A stretch of DNA of 12,210 nucleotides, from NCBI GenBank assembly GCA_049282455.1, contig JBAPUB010000220.1, positions 1-12,210 on the forward strand. The letters run 5' to 3'. The translations under genes were made by a program, and so were the position numbers. A model generated the notes under the pieces. That model had not been told where the DNA came from. It ran no database searches and worked only from the letters and a program-made list of their open reading frames with translations. This stretch comes from JBAPUB01 sp049282455 (GTDB lineage: Bacteria; Actinomycetota; Actinomycetes; JAHEKZ01). Positions 1 through 6,551 of this stretch are shown here, piece by piece. How positions within the stretch are numbered: position 1 is the first letter of the stretch; every line of letters begins with the position of its first letter.

Positions 1-19
1 ACCGCCGTGCTCGGCTCGG

Positions 20-1165
20 TCAGTGGATCCGGACCACCTGGCCACCATCGGGACAGGGGCCGAAGCCCGCGCGTGGGGCGATGCTGCAGTTCGAGACGTA
101 GATCGACCCGTCTGCCCCGGCCGCGAAGCCGGACGGCCAGAAGAGCTGACCCGTGCCCAGCACGGTGCGCTCACCGGACGGTGCGATCTTCACGACGTCA
201 CCCAACGGGCTGGCCGTCGGGTCGAAGTTGAGACCGCCGGTCTGGAACTCGGTGGCGTAGAAGTTTCCCAACTTGTCGAAGCCGCAGCCCTGGATCGTGG
301 TCAGGCCGGTGGCCCAGACCGACTTGGTGACCTCACCATGGCTCCAGCCGACGCGCCACACCCGCGCTCCGCCTGGTGCGTAGCTGCCACCGAGCAGCTC
401 ACCGACGTACAGCGCATGGTCGGGGCCTTGGGCCACGCAGGTGATCACGCTGTCGGTCTCGCTCCCCTGGGGGGCCGGGAAAAACGCCATGACGTGCGAC
501 TTGCCGTCGCGACCAACCGCCGACAAGGCGTTGGCTCCGGCATCGGCCACGATTCGCATGCCGTCGTGCACCCACAGCCCGTTCGGGTTGGAGTCGGGGA
601 ACTGGTCGGGTACGAGGTACTTGTGCCGGTTGGTCCACCAGTAGTCAGCGTCACCGGTCGCAGAGATCGGCTTGAAAACGCCGTCCGCAGCAACGCCGAA
701 GTGACCAAGCTGTTGATGTGCGGCACGAAGCAGCCAGTTCGGGAAGCCTGAGGGCGGGACCATGATCGTGTTGCCGCCCATCACCGCGTAGACGCGGCCG
801 TCGTCGACCGACACGGCCGCTGCGCCTTCCGCCGCGACACCGTCCGGTCCCGACACCGAGACCAGTCCCTTGGTCAGCCGTACCACACCGTGATCGGTGA
901 CGCGGCCGATACTCCCGGTGAGCCCCGCGCAGTTGGTACTGCCGGACGGGTCGGTCAGGCAGTGGTGCGCACCACCTCGTCCAGCCTGGGCGACGTAGAG
1001 GCGGCCCTCGGACATGGCCAGACCTCGGGGGTTGTTCAGATGCGAAGCGACGACTGTCACCGAGGGGGTCGGCGACGAGGCCTGCGCGGAACTGCCCACA
1101 AGGCCGGCGGCGCCGGCCAGGACGGTGATGCTGAGGATGCTCACAAGTGCCTTGGATCTGCGCAT
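20..1165 (-). CDS. Secreted ScyD/ScyE-family beta-propeller protein
   Basis: Predicted exported protein of 381 residues. The N-terminus is a classical signal peptide: basic MRRSK, a hydrophobic core to about residue 24, and an AQA-S cleavage site after residue 29. The rest carries spaced NHL/SMP30-like repeats typical of a beta-propeller, such as NNPRGLAMSEGRLYVAQAG near 45-63, GFDKLGNFYATEF in the middle and WPSGFAAGADGSIYVSN near 343-359. Cys pairs near the start and end of the mature chain could form disulfides outside the cell. The family is named after scytonemin-cluster proteins of cyanobacteria, but actinobacterial members lie outside such clusters and have no assigned reaction; I infer only an extracellular binding or lyase-like role. 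The ATG start is supported by AGGAG at 1172-1176, six bases upstream. It lies 127 bp after the membrane protein gene on the same strand, probably as its own transcript. Family assignment is good; function is unknown. Confidence 0.85.
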   Translation of the reverse strand: MRRSKALVSILSITVLAGAAGLVGSSAQASSPTPSVTVVASHLNNPRGLAMSEGRLYVAQAGRGGAHHCLTDPSGSTNCAGLTGSIGRVTDHGVVRLTKGLVSVSGPDGVAAEGAAAVSVDDGRVYAVMGGNTIMVPPSGFPNWLLRAAHQQLGHFGVAADGVFKPISATGDADYWWTNRHKYLVPDQFPDSNPNGLWVHDGMRIVADAGANALSAVGRDGKSHVMAFFPAPQGSETDSVITCVAQGPDHALYVGELLGGSYAPGGARVWRVGWSHGEVTKSVWATGLTTIQGCGFDKLGNFYATEFQTGGLNFDPTASPLGDVVKIAPSGERTVLGTGQLFWPSGFAAGADGSIYVSNCSIAPRAGFGPCPDGGQVVRIH

Positions 1166-1237
1166 GCGCTGCTCCTAGACGGTCACAAGGAAGACGGACG
1201 GGCTGAGGGCACTACCTGCCCCGCCCAGGTGCTTTCT

Positions 1238-1266
1238 ACACCCGGTCCGCCGTCGGCGGTAGGTGT
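1238..1266 (-). terminator. Imperfect hairpin after membrane protein gene
   Basis: Two nested inverted repeats share one centre: ACACC/GGTGT (1238-1242 with 1262-1266) outside and CCGCC/GGCGG (1247-1251 with 1255-1259) inside, around a 3-base loop. The element begins 27 bases past the stop of the minus-strand gene at 1293. There is no T-run, which is common for terminators in high-GC actinobacteria. It could instead be a structure in the leader of the downstream ScyD-like gene. A second small hairpin, ACCTG-N7-CAGGT at 1214-1230, lies between it and that gene. Confidence 0.4.
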
Positions 1267-1292
1267 GTGACAGACCGGTGCCCGACGGTCAC

Positions 1293-2429
1293 TCATCGTG
1301 GCCTCTGCAGCCAGATCGTCAGCGTGCGCGGCTCGAGCGTCTTCTGCACGGCTAGGACCAGTCCGGCGGTGATCCGGTCGGAGTCCACCTCGTGGCGCAG
1401 CCGCGCCCCGAAGTCGTCGACTGTGCGGGCCGCGTCGAAGCTGGCGCGGTTGAAGCGCCGATCCACGAGTCCTTGAACCTTGCGCACCATGGGTCGGACG
1501 ATCGCGGCTGCGGCCAGCGTGGCCGCAGCAACTGTGAGACTGGAAGAAGTCGGTGCCAGCGCCGACATGAGGGTGACCACGACCCAGTAGGTGACGGCGA
1601 CAACACCCGTCACCAGTGCGTATGAGGCGGTGCGGCTGATGAGGCGGTCGATCTCGTACAACCGGTACCTCAGGATCGCCAGCCCGATCGCTGCAGGAAT
1701 CAGTACGAACGAGAACAGAGCCAGTCCTTGCAGGAGACTCAGCCAGGCTGGGTACGCGTCTGCGAACCAGGAAGAGGACGCGCTGTCGATCTGTTGGCTC
1801 GAGTCGTACCAGAGCGAGCTTCCCAACGTGACCGTGTAGATGACAACGACGACTCCCCCGGCCCAGGCAAGCCATCGGATCTGCTCACGTTGCAGCAGCG
1901 CGGCTCGACGGTAGCGCACCACCACGCTCGCGGCACTGGTGACCATCACCAGCGGCAGCAGCGCCATGAGCGCCACCAGGGGGGTGACCCACGGCAGGTA
2001 GTAGGGGTTGGTCGTTCCGTCCTGGCGGTACTCGCCGCCGCAGCTCACGACGAACGTCAGCACGGGAATCAGAACGAACGTCAGACGTGAGAACCAGCGC
2101 CACCGCGGTGACGGCAACAGGCCGTCAGGGAACCGCAGCAGAAGCTGGGTCGTCATCAGCATGACTGCGGGAACCCATCCACCGTCAATGGGAGCTAGCA
2201 GCGCGAACGACCACGCGGTCGCAATGGCGAGCAGCAGCCAGGCCTCGCCGTTGCGAGGTTGCCTCAGAGTCACCAGGCTGCCGATCGCGACGAAGGTCAA
2301 CGGGAGCAGCACAGCGACGATGTCGATCGGACTTCCGGCCACGAGCGCCGAAACAGCCACTGCCGCCGACCCGATCAGGTTGAGCCCGAGCAGCGCCCAC
2401 ACCCATCGCCTCGTCACGGCCGACCGCAA
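1293..2429 (-). CDS. Multi-pass membrane protein, kinase-less sensor-like module
   Basis: Integral membrane protein of 374-378 residues with about nine to ten hydrophobic segments spread over residues 10-315. The tail resembles the linker of actinobacterial membrane histidine kinases: an RYRLYEIDRLISRTASYAL motif (about 255-273), then two more membrane helices, then RKVQGLVDRRFNRASFDAARTV and a short helical stretch ending in TIWLQRP. In those kinases the region precedes the dimerisation and ATPase domains; here the protein stops, and no H-box, N-box or G-box is present. I infer a stand-alone sensor-like or scaffold protein; ligand unknown. The start is unclear: TTG at 2429 and GTG at 2417 are both in frame, and neither has a good ribosome site. 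The GTG overlaps the stop of an upstream 15-codon ORF (GTGA), which suggests translational coupling and makes 2417 attractive. The gene is divergent from the DabB-DabA fusion. Confidence 0.75.
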   Translation of the reverse strand: MRSAVTRRWVWALLGLNLIGSAAVAVSALVAGSPIDIVAVLLPLTFVAIGSLVTLRQPRNGEAWLLLAIATAWSFALLAPIDGGWVPAVMLMTTQLLLRFPDGLLPSPRWRWFSRLTFVLIPVLTFVVSCGGEYRQDGTTNPYYLPWVTPLVALMALLPLVMVTSAASVVVRYRRAALLQREQIRWLAWAGGVVVVIYTVTLGSSLWYDSSQQIDSASSSWFADAYPAWLSLLQGLALFSFVLIPAAIGLAILRYRLYEIDRLISRTASYALVTGVVAVTYWVVVTLMSALAPTSSSLTVAAATLAAAAIVRPMVRKVQGLVDRRFNRASFDAARTVDDFGARLRHEVDSDRITAGLVLAVQKTLEPRTLTIWLQRPR

Positions 2430-2461
2430 CCGAGCTCGCAGCTTGGGCCTGGCACGCCCAT
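2414..2461 (-). CDS. Possible 15-codon leader ORF overlapping the membrane gene
   Basis: An ATG at 2461 is preceded by a strong ribosome site, GGAGGAG (2467-2473), at five bases' spacing. It opens a 15-residue peptide, MGVPGPSCELGCGRP, whose TGA (2414-2416) overlaps the in-frame GTG at 2415-2417 of the membrane protein by the GTGA arrangement. This is the only good ribosome site near that gene, so the short ORF probably brings ribosomes to it. Two Cys codons lie near the end; whether they sense amino-acid supply is speculation. An alternative is a sequencing or real frameshift that separated the true start from the gene. The downstream gene's frame stays open upstream across this ORF with an Arg-rich reading. 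Confidence 0.4.
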   Translation of the reverse strand: MGVPGPSCELGCGRP

Positions 2462-2490
2462 GAGGTCTCCTCCCGCCAAGCCGATTCGAC

Positions 2491-2534
2491 CACTGTCCCC
2501 CAGTGCCGTTACGGCCCCGTTACGGGCCGTCACG
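2491..2534. promoter_or_regulatory. Phased repeat cluster, probable operator region
   Basis: Three related near-palindromes stand in tandem: CCGTTACGG at 2506-2514, CCGTTACGG at 2517-2525 and CCGTCACGC at 2527-2535, with starts 11 and 10 bases apart, about one helical turn. Beside them is a perfect inverted repeat, CACTG-TCCCC-CAGTG, at 2491-2505. The cluster lies about 90-130 bases upstream of the predicted transcription start of the DabB-DabA gene and just upstream of the ribosome site of the divergent leader ORF. It looks like a multi-site operator for one regulator, for example a response regulator binding same-face direct repeats. The regulator is not identifiable from this window. Confidence 0.5.
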
Positions 2535-2538
2535 CAGC

Positions 2539-2555
2539 GACCCGGGCGCCGGGCC
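2539..2555. other. GC-rich stem-loop in divergent intergenic region
   Basis: CCCGG-GCG-CCGGG at 2541-2553 forms a short perfect hairpin. In minus-strand RNA it extends to seven pairs including one G-U. It would lie in the 5' leader of the membrane protein transcript if that starts near 2568. It may be a structural element of that leader or a chance product of high GC content. Confidence 0.3.
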
Positions 2556-2574
2556 GAGTGTCGGTTGGCCTCCT

Positions 2575-2580
2575 AATATA
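2575..2580 (-). promoter_or_regulatory. Candidate -10 for the divergent membrane gene
   Basis: Read on the minus strand, 2580-2575 is TATATT, an AT island in an otherwise GC-rich region and a close match to a SigA -10. No convincing -35 lies 16-18 bases upstream. Use of this site would give a leader of about 107 bases before the ATG at 2461, covering the repeat cluster and the hairpin. The overlapping plus-strand TAATAT at 2574-2579 is an alternative reading. Confidence 0.35.
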
Positions 2581-2586
2581 CGAAGC

Positions 2587-2616
2587 TTGGTACCGGAACA
2601 CACCTTCGTCTATAGT
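2587..2616 (+). promoter_or_regulatory. SigA-type promoter of dabB-dabA, leaderless
   Basis: TTGGTA at 2587-2592 and TATAGT at 2611-2616 are separated by 18 bases and match -35 and -10 elements. The ATG follows the -10 after exactly six bases (CCCTCC), the TANNNT-N6-ATG spacing typical of leaderless actinobacterial transcripts, in which the A of the ATG is the first transcribed base. No Shine-Dalgarno sequence is present before this ATG, which agrees with leaderless translation. Confidence 0.65.
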
Positions 2617-2622
2617 CCCTCC

Positions 2623-5600
2623 ATGCTCTCCCTGAAGATCATGCGTGCAACGGCTCTCCTCCTGCTGGCCGCGGCCGTGGCAGCCGGCGTCAGGCTGACT
2701 CTGCAGGCGCCCCTCAGCCTCTTCGTCACCGGACCCTTGGGCGTGGACGTCGGTGTCCGACTTGATGTGCTGAGCACGGTCTTGCTCGGGTTCGTCGCCT
2801 CTGTCGGCTGGCTGGTGTCCACGTTCTGCCTGCGCAACCTGCAGGGCCAGGGGCGTGTCGAACGGTTCGGCTGGCTGCTGCTGCTCGCGACGCTGTCGTT
2901 GGCCTTGCTGGTCACTGGCGCGAGCCTTCCGGTCATGGCCGTGGGCTGGACGGTCAGCGGCCTGGCGGTCTCCTTCCTCGTCGCGCACGCCCAGCGCGCC
3001 TCGTCACTGCGGGCATCGGCCTACGTGCGCCGATGCCTGCTGCTGGGAGACCTGGCGCTGTGGGTGGGAATCGTGCTGGCGGTCGCCGTCCTGCCAACGG
3101 TCAACCGAGCCGACCTGCAGGCGGTGTCGTTCCCTGCGGTGGAGACCACCGTGGTCGCAACGCTGCTTCTGCTCGCGTGCATCGTCCGGTCGGGTCTCGT
3201 GCCGATGCAGCGCTGGCTGCCAGAGACCGCCGAGGCGCCATCCCCGGTGTCGGCGTTCCTGCACGCCGGGATCATCAACGGCGCTGGCGTCCTGGTGGCT
3301 TTGGCCTGGCCTTTGTTCCGGGCCGCACCCCTGGTGCTGCTCGCTCTCGTCGTGGTGGGCCTTGCATCCGTGGCCGTCGGAACGTGGACGGCCCGGGTCA
3401 GGCACGATGTCAAGGGGCAGCTTGCGTGCTCGACGACGGCGCAGATGGGCTACCTGGCGATCCAGCTCGGACTCGGCCTGCCGGCAGCCGCCGTCCTGCA
3501 CCTGATCGGGCACGGCTACTACAAGGGCTGGCTCTTCCTTCGTGCCGGAGGTGCTGTCACACGATCACGAGTCGCATCAGCTCCGCCCGTGGGCGCAGAG
3601 CCCCGCTCTGTCAGCGCGCTGGCACTCGCGGGGATCGTGGCTGTCGGGGGTGGAGCACTGGCCGCGCCGGCCGTACTCCTCTCGGTGTCGTCCCTCGGCG
3701 TCGTTGCAGTGCTTCCGGCGATCCTCGCCATGGTTGTCGCAGGCGTTGCAGTCGTTGGGGCCAAGGGGGTTGAGCGCGCATCGTCAGCTGCCATTGCAGT
3801 CGCGGCGGTGGCTTCGGCTTCGGCTGTTCCCACGTACGCGTGGCTCCTCGTGGGATGGGAGAACCTGCTCGCACCTGCTCTGCCGCTGACGGTCACCTGG
3901 TCGGCTCCGGCAGCAGTTCTGCTCGTGGGTTCGCTCATCGTCGCCGCGGTGGCTATCGCCCGGGTCGCCGCCGGGGTGGCCAGGCACCCCGCGGGGCCGT
4001 GGGCGCGCCGGCTCTCGCGCAGCGCGCTCCCGCCGTGGATCACGCCGCTCCCCCAGGTTGACTGGCCCACCGATATGGGCATGACCTCGATCGACCGCGC
4101 CGGAGTCACCGCAGCTGTGCAGCAGGCTTCCCGGCTGTGCGCACCGGCATGGCCGCTGCGCAACGTTGTCGCGGCGAGCCCGCTGGCCGGGCTCGAGGAC
4201 CAGCCGTTCGACGTCGCATCACGGGTCGCGCACGAGCGGCTCGGTGGCCGAGCACACCTTTCCATCGCGCACTACCTGCTACTGCTCGACTCCGGACGCA
4301 TCAGTCACGACGACCTTCTCGCCGCCCTCGGCACGTCCCAGCCTCATGATGTCGACGACTTCATCGCCCGCAACCGCGCCGCCCTGAGCAGAACGCCAAG
4401 CAGAACCGCCTCCACCTCGCCATTGCCGCCTGACGCCGTCGAGCATGCGTCCGTGTGGTGCCAGCGAGCGTGGTCGCGAGCATCCGAGACATCGCTGGAC
4501 CCATGGACCATGTGGCGAGCAAGTGGCGGTCATGTCGAGCTACCGGTGGATCCGGCCGACGCCGTTGCGGTGCTGCTTGACGGGGTCGGTATCGCGCCAG
4601 AGAACCGTGGGAACTATGTCGCAGATCTGCTTCTCGCCGCCCCAGGATGGTCGGCGCACGCGGCCTGGCGTGCCCGCCAGTACGCCAGCCCAGATCCCTT
4701 GGTGCAGCTCGTCGCCCTGCGTGCAGCACTTGCGCATCTCGCCGGTGACGGGAAGCCTCATGGGACGGTTCCCGGTGTGGCTGCAATGTCGGAGCCCGAT
4801 GCCGTCGTGTGGCAGGCGGCGTTCGAACGCGGCTTCCGCGAGCCTCTCGTACGAGGACTGGTGTCCGGCGCGCAACAGCTGACTGCATCGCCGTCTGAAG
4901 TCGACAGGCAATCGGCACGGCCGGCCGCTCAGCTGATCATGTGCATCGATGTGCGCTCCGAACGCATGCGCCGACACCTCGAAGCAGTCGGCCGGTACGA
5001 GACCTTCGGCTTTGCTGGGTTCTTCGGCGCTGCCATCCGGTACCGCAACGGCAGCGGGCAGACATTCGACCAGTGCCCGGTGCTCATCCAGCCGACCCAT
5101 GAGGTGGCCGCCGTTCCGGAGCGGCTTGGGGTACGCCCGGTGCTGCGCCAAGCCGTCGGTGCTGCGTCCTCTGCGCCGCTCACGCCGCTGCTGATCGCTG
5201 AGGCCGGGGGGGCGCTCGCGGGGCTCGCCGGGCTTGCACAGTCGTTGCTGCCGCAGCGATGGAACCAGTGGTCTCGCACATGGGGCTCGCTGGCCAACCA
5301 GTGGGGTCCGAAGGCACTCGTCAGCACTCGGCCTGACGGATCGTCCGACGCTGCCGGCACCGACCTGCCGCTCGGACTCGCCGACACCGAGCGGATCGCC
5401 CTTGCCGCTGGGGCCTTGCGAGCCATCGGTCTGGTCGATGGCTTCGCGCCGGTCCTGGTCGTCTGCGGCCATTCCGCCAGCATCGAGAACAACGCGTTCG
5501 CCGCCGCGTACGACTGTGGGGCGTGCGGTGGAAACGGTGGACAAGTCAATGCGCGGGTGCTGGCCGACATTCTCAACGACCCGGCGGTGCGAACCGGGCT

Positions 5601-6465
5601 TGCCCACGAGGGAATCGTGGTCCCCGACGACACGCTCGCGATCGCGGCCGCACACGACACCACGCAGGACTCGATCGTGTTCGCCCCCGGCGCAGTGCCG
5701 CCCTCACATGAGGTTGCGCTGACTGCGATCAGTGACGACGTGAAACAGGCCCAGGTACTTGCCGCGCGCGAGCGGCTCGCCACCCTTCCGGGCTCCCCGG
5801 CCAAACCGTCGTCCGGCCACGCGCTCCTGCGGAGCGCGGCAAGACGAGGCACGGACTGGGCGCAACCGTGCCCGGAGTGGGGGCTCGCAGGAAACGCCGC
5901 ATTCGTCATCGGTCCGCGTGCACTGACCGCCGGTCTCGATCTGCGCGGTCGAGTGTTCCTCCACTCCTACGACCCCGCGCTCGACCCCGACAGGTCGACA
6001 CTCGAGCTGATTCTCACCGCACCTGTGGTCGTGGCCCAGTGGATCAATACGCAGTACTACTTCTCCACCGTTGACTCCGAGCGTTTCGGGGCCGGCGACA
6101 AGGCCACCCACAACGTCGTCGGAGACGTCGGGGTCCTCTCCGGCGCCCACGGTGACCTACGCGTGGGGCTGCCCTGGCAGTCGCTGTTCGGCACCGACCC
6201 TCGCGTCGACCCGACCTCTGCGGAGCATGAGCCGCTGCGACTGCTCGTTGTCGCTCACGCCGATCCGAAGGCCATCAAGGGCATCGTCGAGTCGAGCACG
6301 TCACTGCGTGCGCTGCTGGTCAACGAGTGGTTCAGTCTCGCGGCTATCAGGCCGGGGACGTCAGAGGTTCAGCGGCTGGGCACTGACCTTCAGTGGCTGC
6401 CTTGGACCGAAGACGCGCGACCCGGCAGCCGGGCCGACAGCGTCTACCAGCCGGCATACGCGTAG
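2623..6465 (+). CDS. dabBA: DabB-DabA fusion, inorganic carbon transport protein
   Basis: One 1280-residue protein joins both subunits of the DAB inorganic carbon accumulation complex. Residues 1 to about 450 are DabB-like, related to the NuoL/proton-antiporter family, with roughly 13 membrane helices and the motif RSGLVPMQRWLP followed by SPVSAFLHAGIINGAG (about 189-223), then HGYYKGWLFLRAGG (about 297-310). An Arg-rich linker leads to a DabA (DUF2309) part from about residue 485, with all four expected zinc ligands: C774 and D776 in LIMCIDVRSE, H950 in VVCGHSASIENN, and C965 in YDCGACGG. The C-to-H (176) and H-to-C (15) spacings fit characterised DabA. In the family DabA is a carbonic-anhydrase-like enzyme thought to hydrate CO2 to bicarbonate in the cytosol, driven by cation flux through DabB. 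ATG 2623 was chosen because it sits six bases after a -10; an in-frame upstream extension to 2503 would overlap the promoter. The ATG at 4075, where DabA begins, has no ribosome site. The order matches the usual dabB-then-dabA operon. Confidence 0.92.
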   Translation: MLSLKIMRATALLLLAAAVAAGVRLTLQAPLSLFVTGPLGVDVGVRLDVLSTVLLGFVASVGWLVSTFCLRNLQGQGRVERFGWLLLLATLSLALLVTGASLPVMAVGWTVSGLAVSFLVAHAQRASSLRASAYVRRCLLLGDLALWVGIVLAVAVLPTVNRADLQAVSFPAVETTVVATLLLLACIVRSGLVPMQRWLPETAEAPSPVSAFLHAGIINGAGVLVALAWPLFRAAPLVLLALVVVGLASVAVGTWTARVRHDVKGQLACSTTAQMGYLAIQLGLGLPAAAVLHLIGHGYYKGWLFLRAGGAVTRSRVASAPPVGAEPRSVSALALAGIVAVGGGALAAPAVLLSVSSLGVVAVLPAILAMVVAGVAVVGAKGVERASSAAIAVAAVASASAVPTYAWLLVGWENLLAPALPLTVTWSAPAAVLLVGSLIVAAVAIARVAAGVARHPAGPWARRLSRSALPPWITPLPQVDWPTDMGMTSIDRAGVTAAVQQASRLCAPAWPLRNVVAASPLAGLEDQPFDVASRVAHERLGGRAHLSIAHYLLLLDSGRISHDDLLAALGTSQPHDVDDFIARNRAALSRTPSRTASTSPLPPDAVEHASVWCQRAWSRASETSLDPWTMWRASGGHVELPVDPADAVAVLLDGVGIAPENRGNYVADLLLAAPGWSAHAAWRARQYASPDPLVQLVALRAALAHLAGDGKPHGTVPGVAAMSEPDAVVWQAAFERGFREPLVRGLVSGAQQLTASPSEVDRQSARPAAQLIMCIDVRSERMRRHLEAVGRYETFGFAGFFGAAIRYRNGSGQTFDQCPVLIQPTHEVAAVPERLGVRPVLRQAVGAASSAPLTPLLIAEAGGALAGLAGLAQSLLPQRWNQWSRTWGSLANQWGPKALVSTRPDGSSDAAGTDLPLGLADTERIALAAGALRAIGLVDGFAPVLVVCGHSASIENNAFAAAYDCGACGGNGGQVNARVLADILNDPAVRTGLAHEGIVVPDDTLAIAAAHDTTQDSIVFAPGAVPPSHEVALTAISDDVKQAQVLAARERLATLPGSPAKPSSGHALLRSAARRGTDWAQPCPEWGLAGNAAFVIGPRALTAGLDLRGRVFLHSYDPALDPDRSTLELILTAPVVVAQWINTQYYFSTVDSERFGAGDKATHNVVGDVGVLSGAHGDLRVGLPWQSLFGTDPRVDPTSAEHEPLRLLVVAHADPKAIKGIVESSTSLRALLVNEWFSLAAIRPGTSEVQRLGTDLQWLPWTEDARPGSRADSVYQPAYA

Positions 6466-6539
6466 CTCTCGCACACAGCAGGCCAGCTCGTACCGCGCCG
6501 TTGAGCCATCGCCACCTCGCTCAGCGCTGCGAGACCGCC

Positions 6540-6545
6540 TACCGT
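6540..6545 (+). promoter_or_regulatory. Candidate leaderless -10 of ferritin gene
   Basis: TACCGT ends six bases before the ferritin ATG, the same TANNNT-N6-ATG spacing as at the DabB-DabA gene. The intervening GGAGGC resembles a ribosome site but ends one base from the ATG, too close for normal use. No clear -35 lies 17-18 bases upstream, and no IdeR iron-box palindrome was found between 6466 and 6551. Transcription from the upstream gene is the alternative. Confidence 0.4.
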
Positions 6546-6551
6546 GGAGGC

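Noticed and set aside
2503..2622. N-terminal extension of the DabB-DabA protein by 40 residues
   Set aside because: It would read through the operator repeats, the -35 and the -10, and it has no membrane or family-like sequence; the ATG at 2623 fits promoter and protein.
4075..4083. Separate DabA start at an internal ATG
   Set aside because: No ribosome site precedes it and the frame is continuous with DabB, so an independent start is not supported, though a minor product cannot be excluded.
4540..5655. 371-codon minus-strand frame inside the DabA half
   Set aside because: Its translation is Arg-rich with no domain, while the plus frame carries all the DabA zinc ligands.
6466..6551. IdeR iron box upstream of ferritin
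   Set aside because: No palindrome resembling TTAGGTTAG-type boxes is present in this interval.
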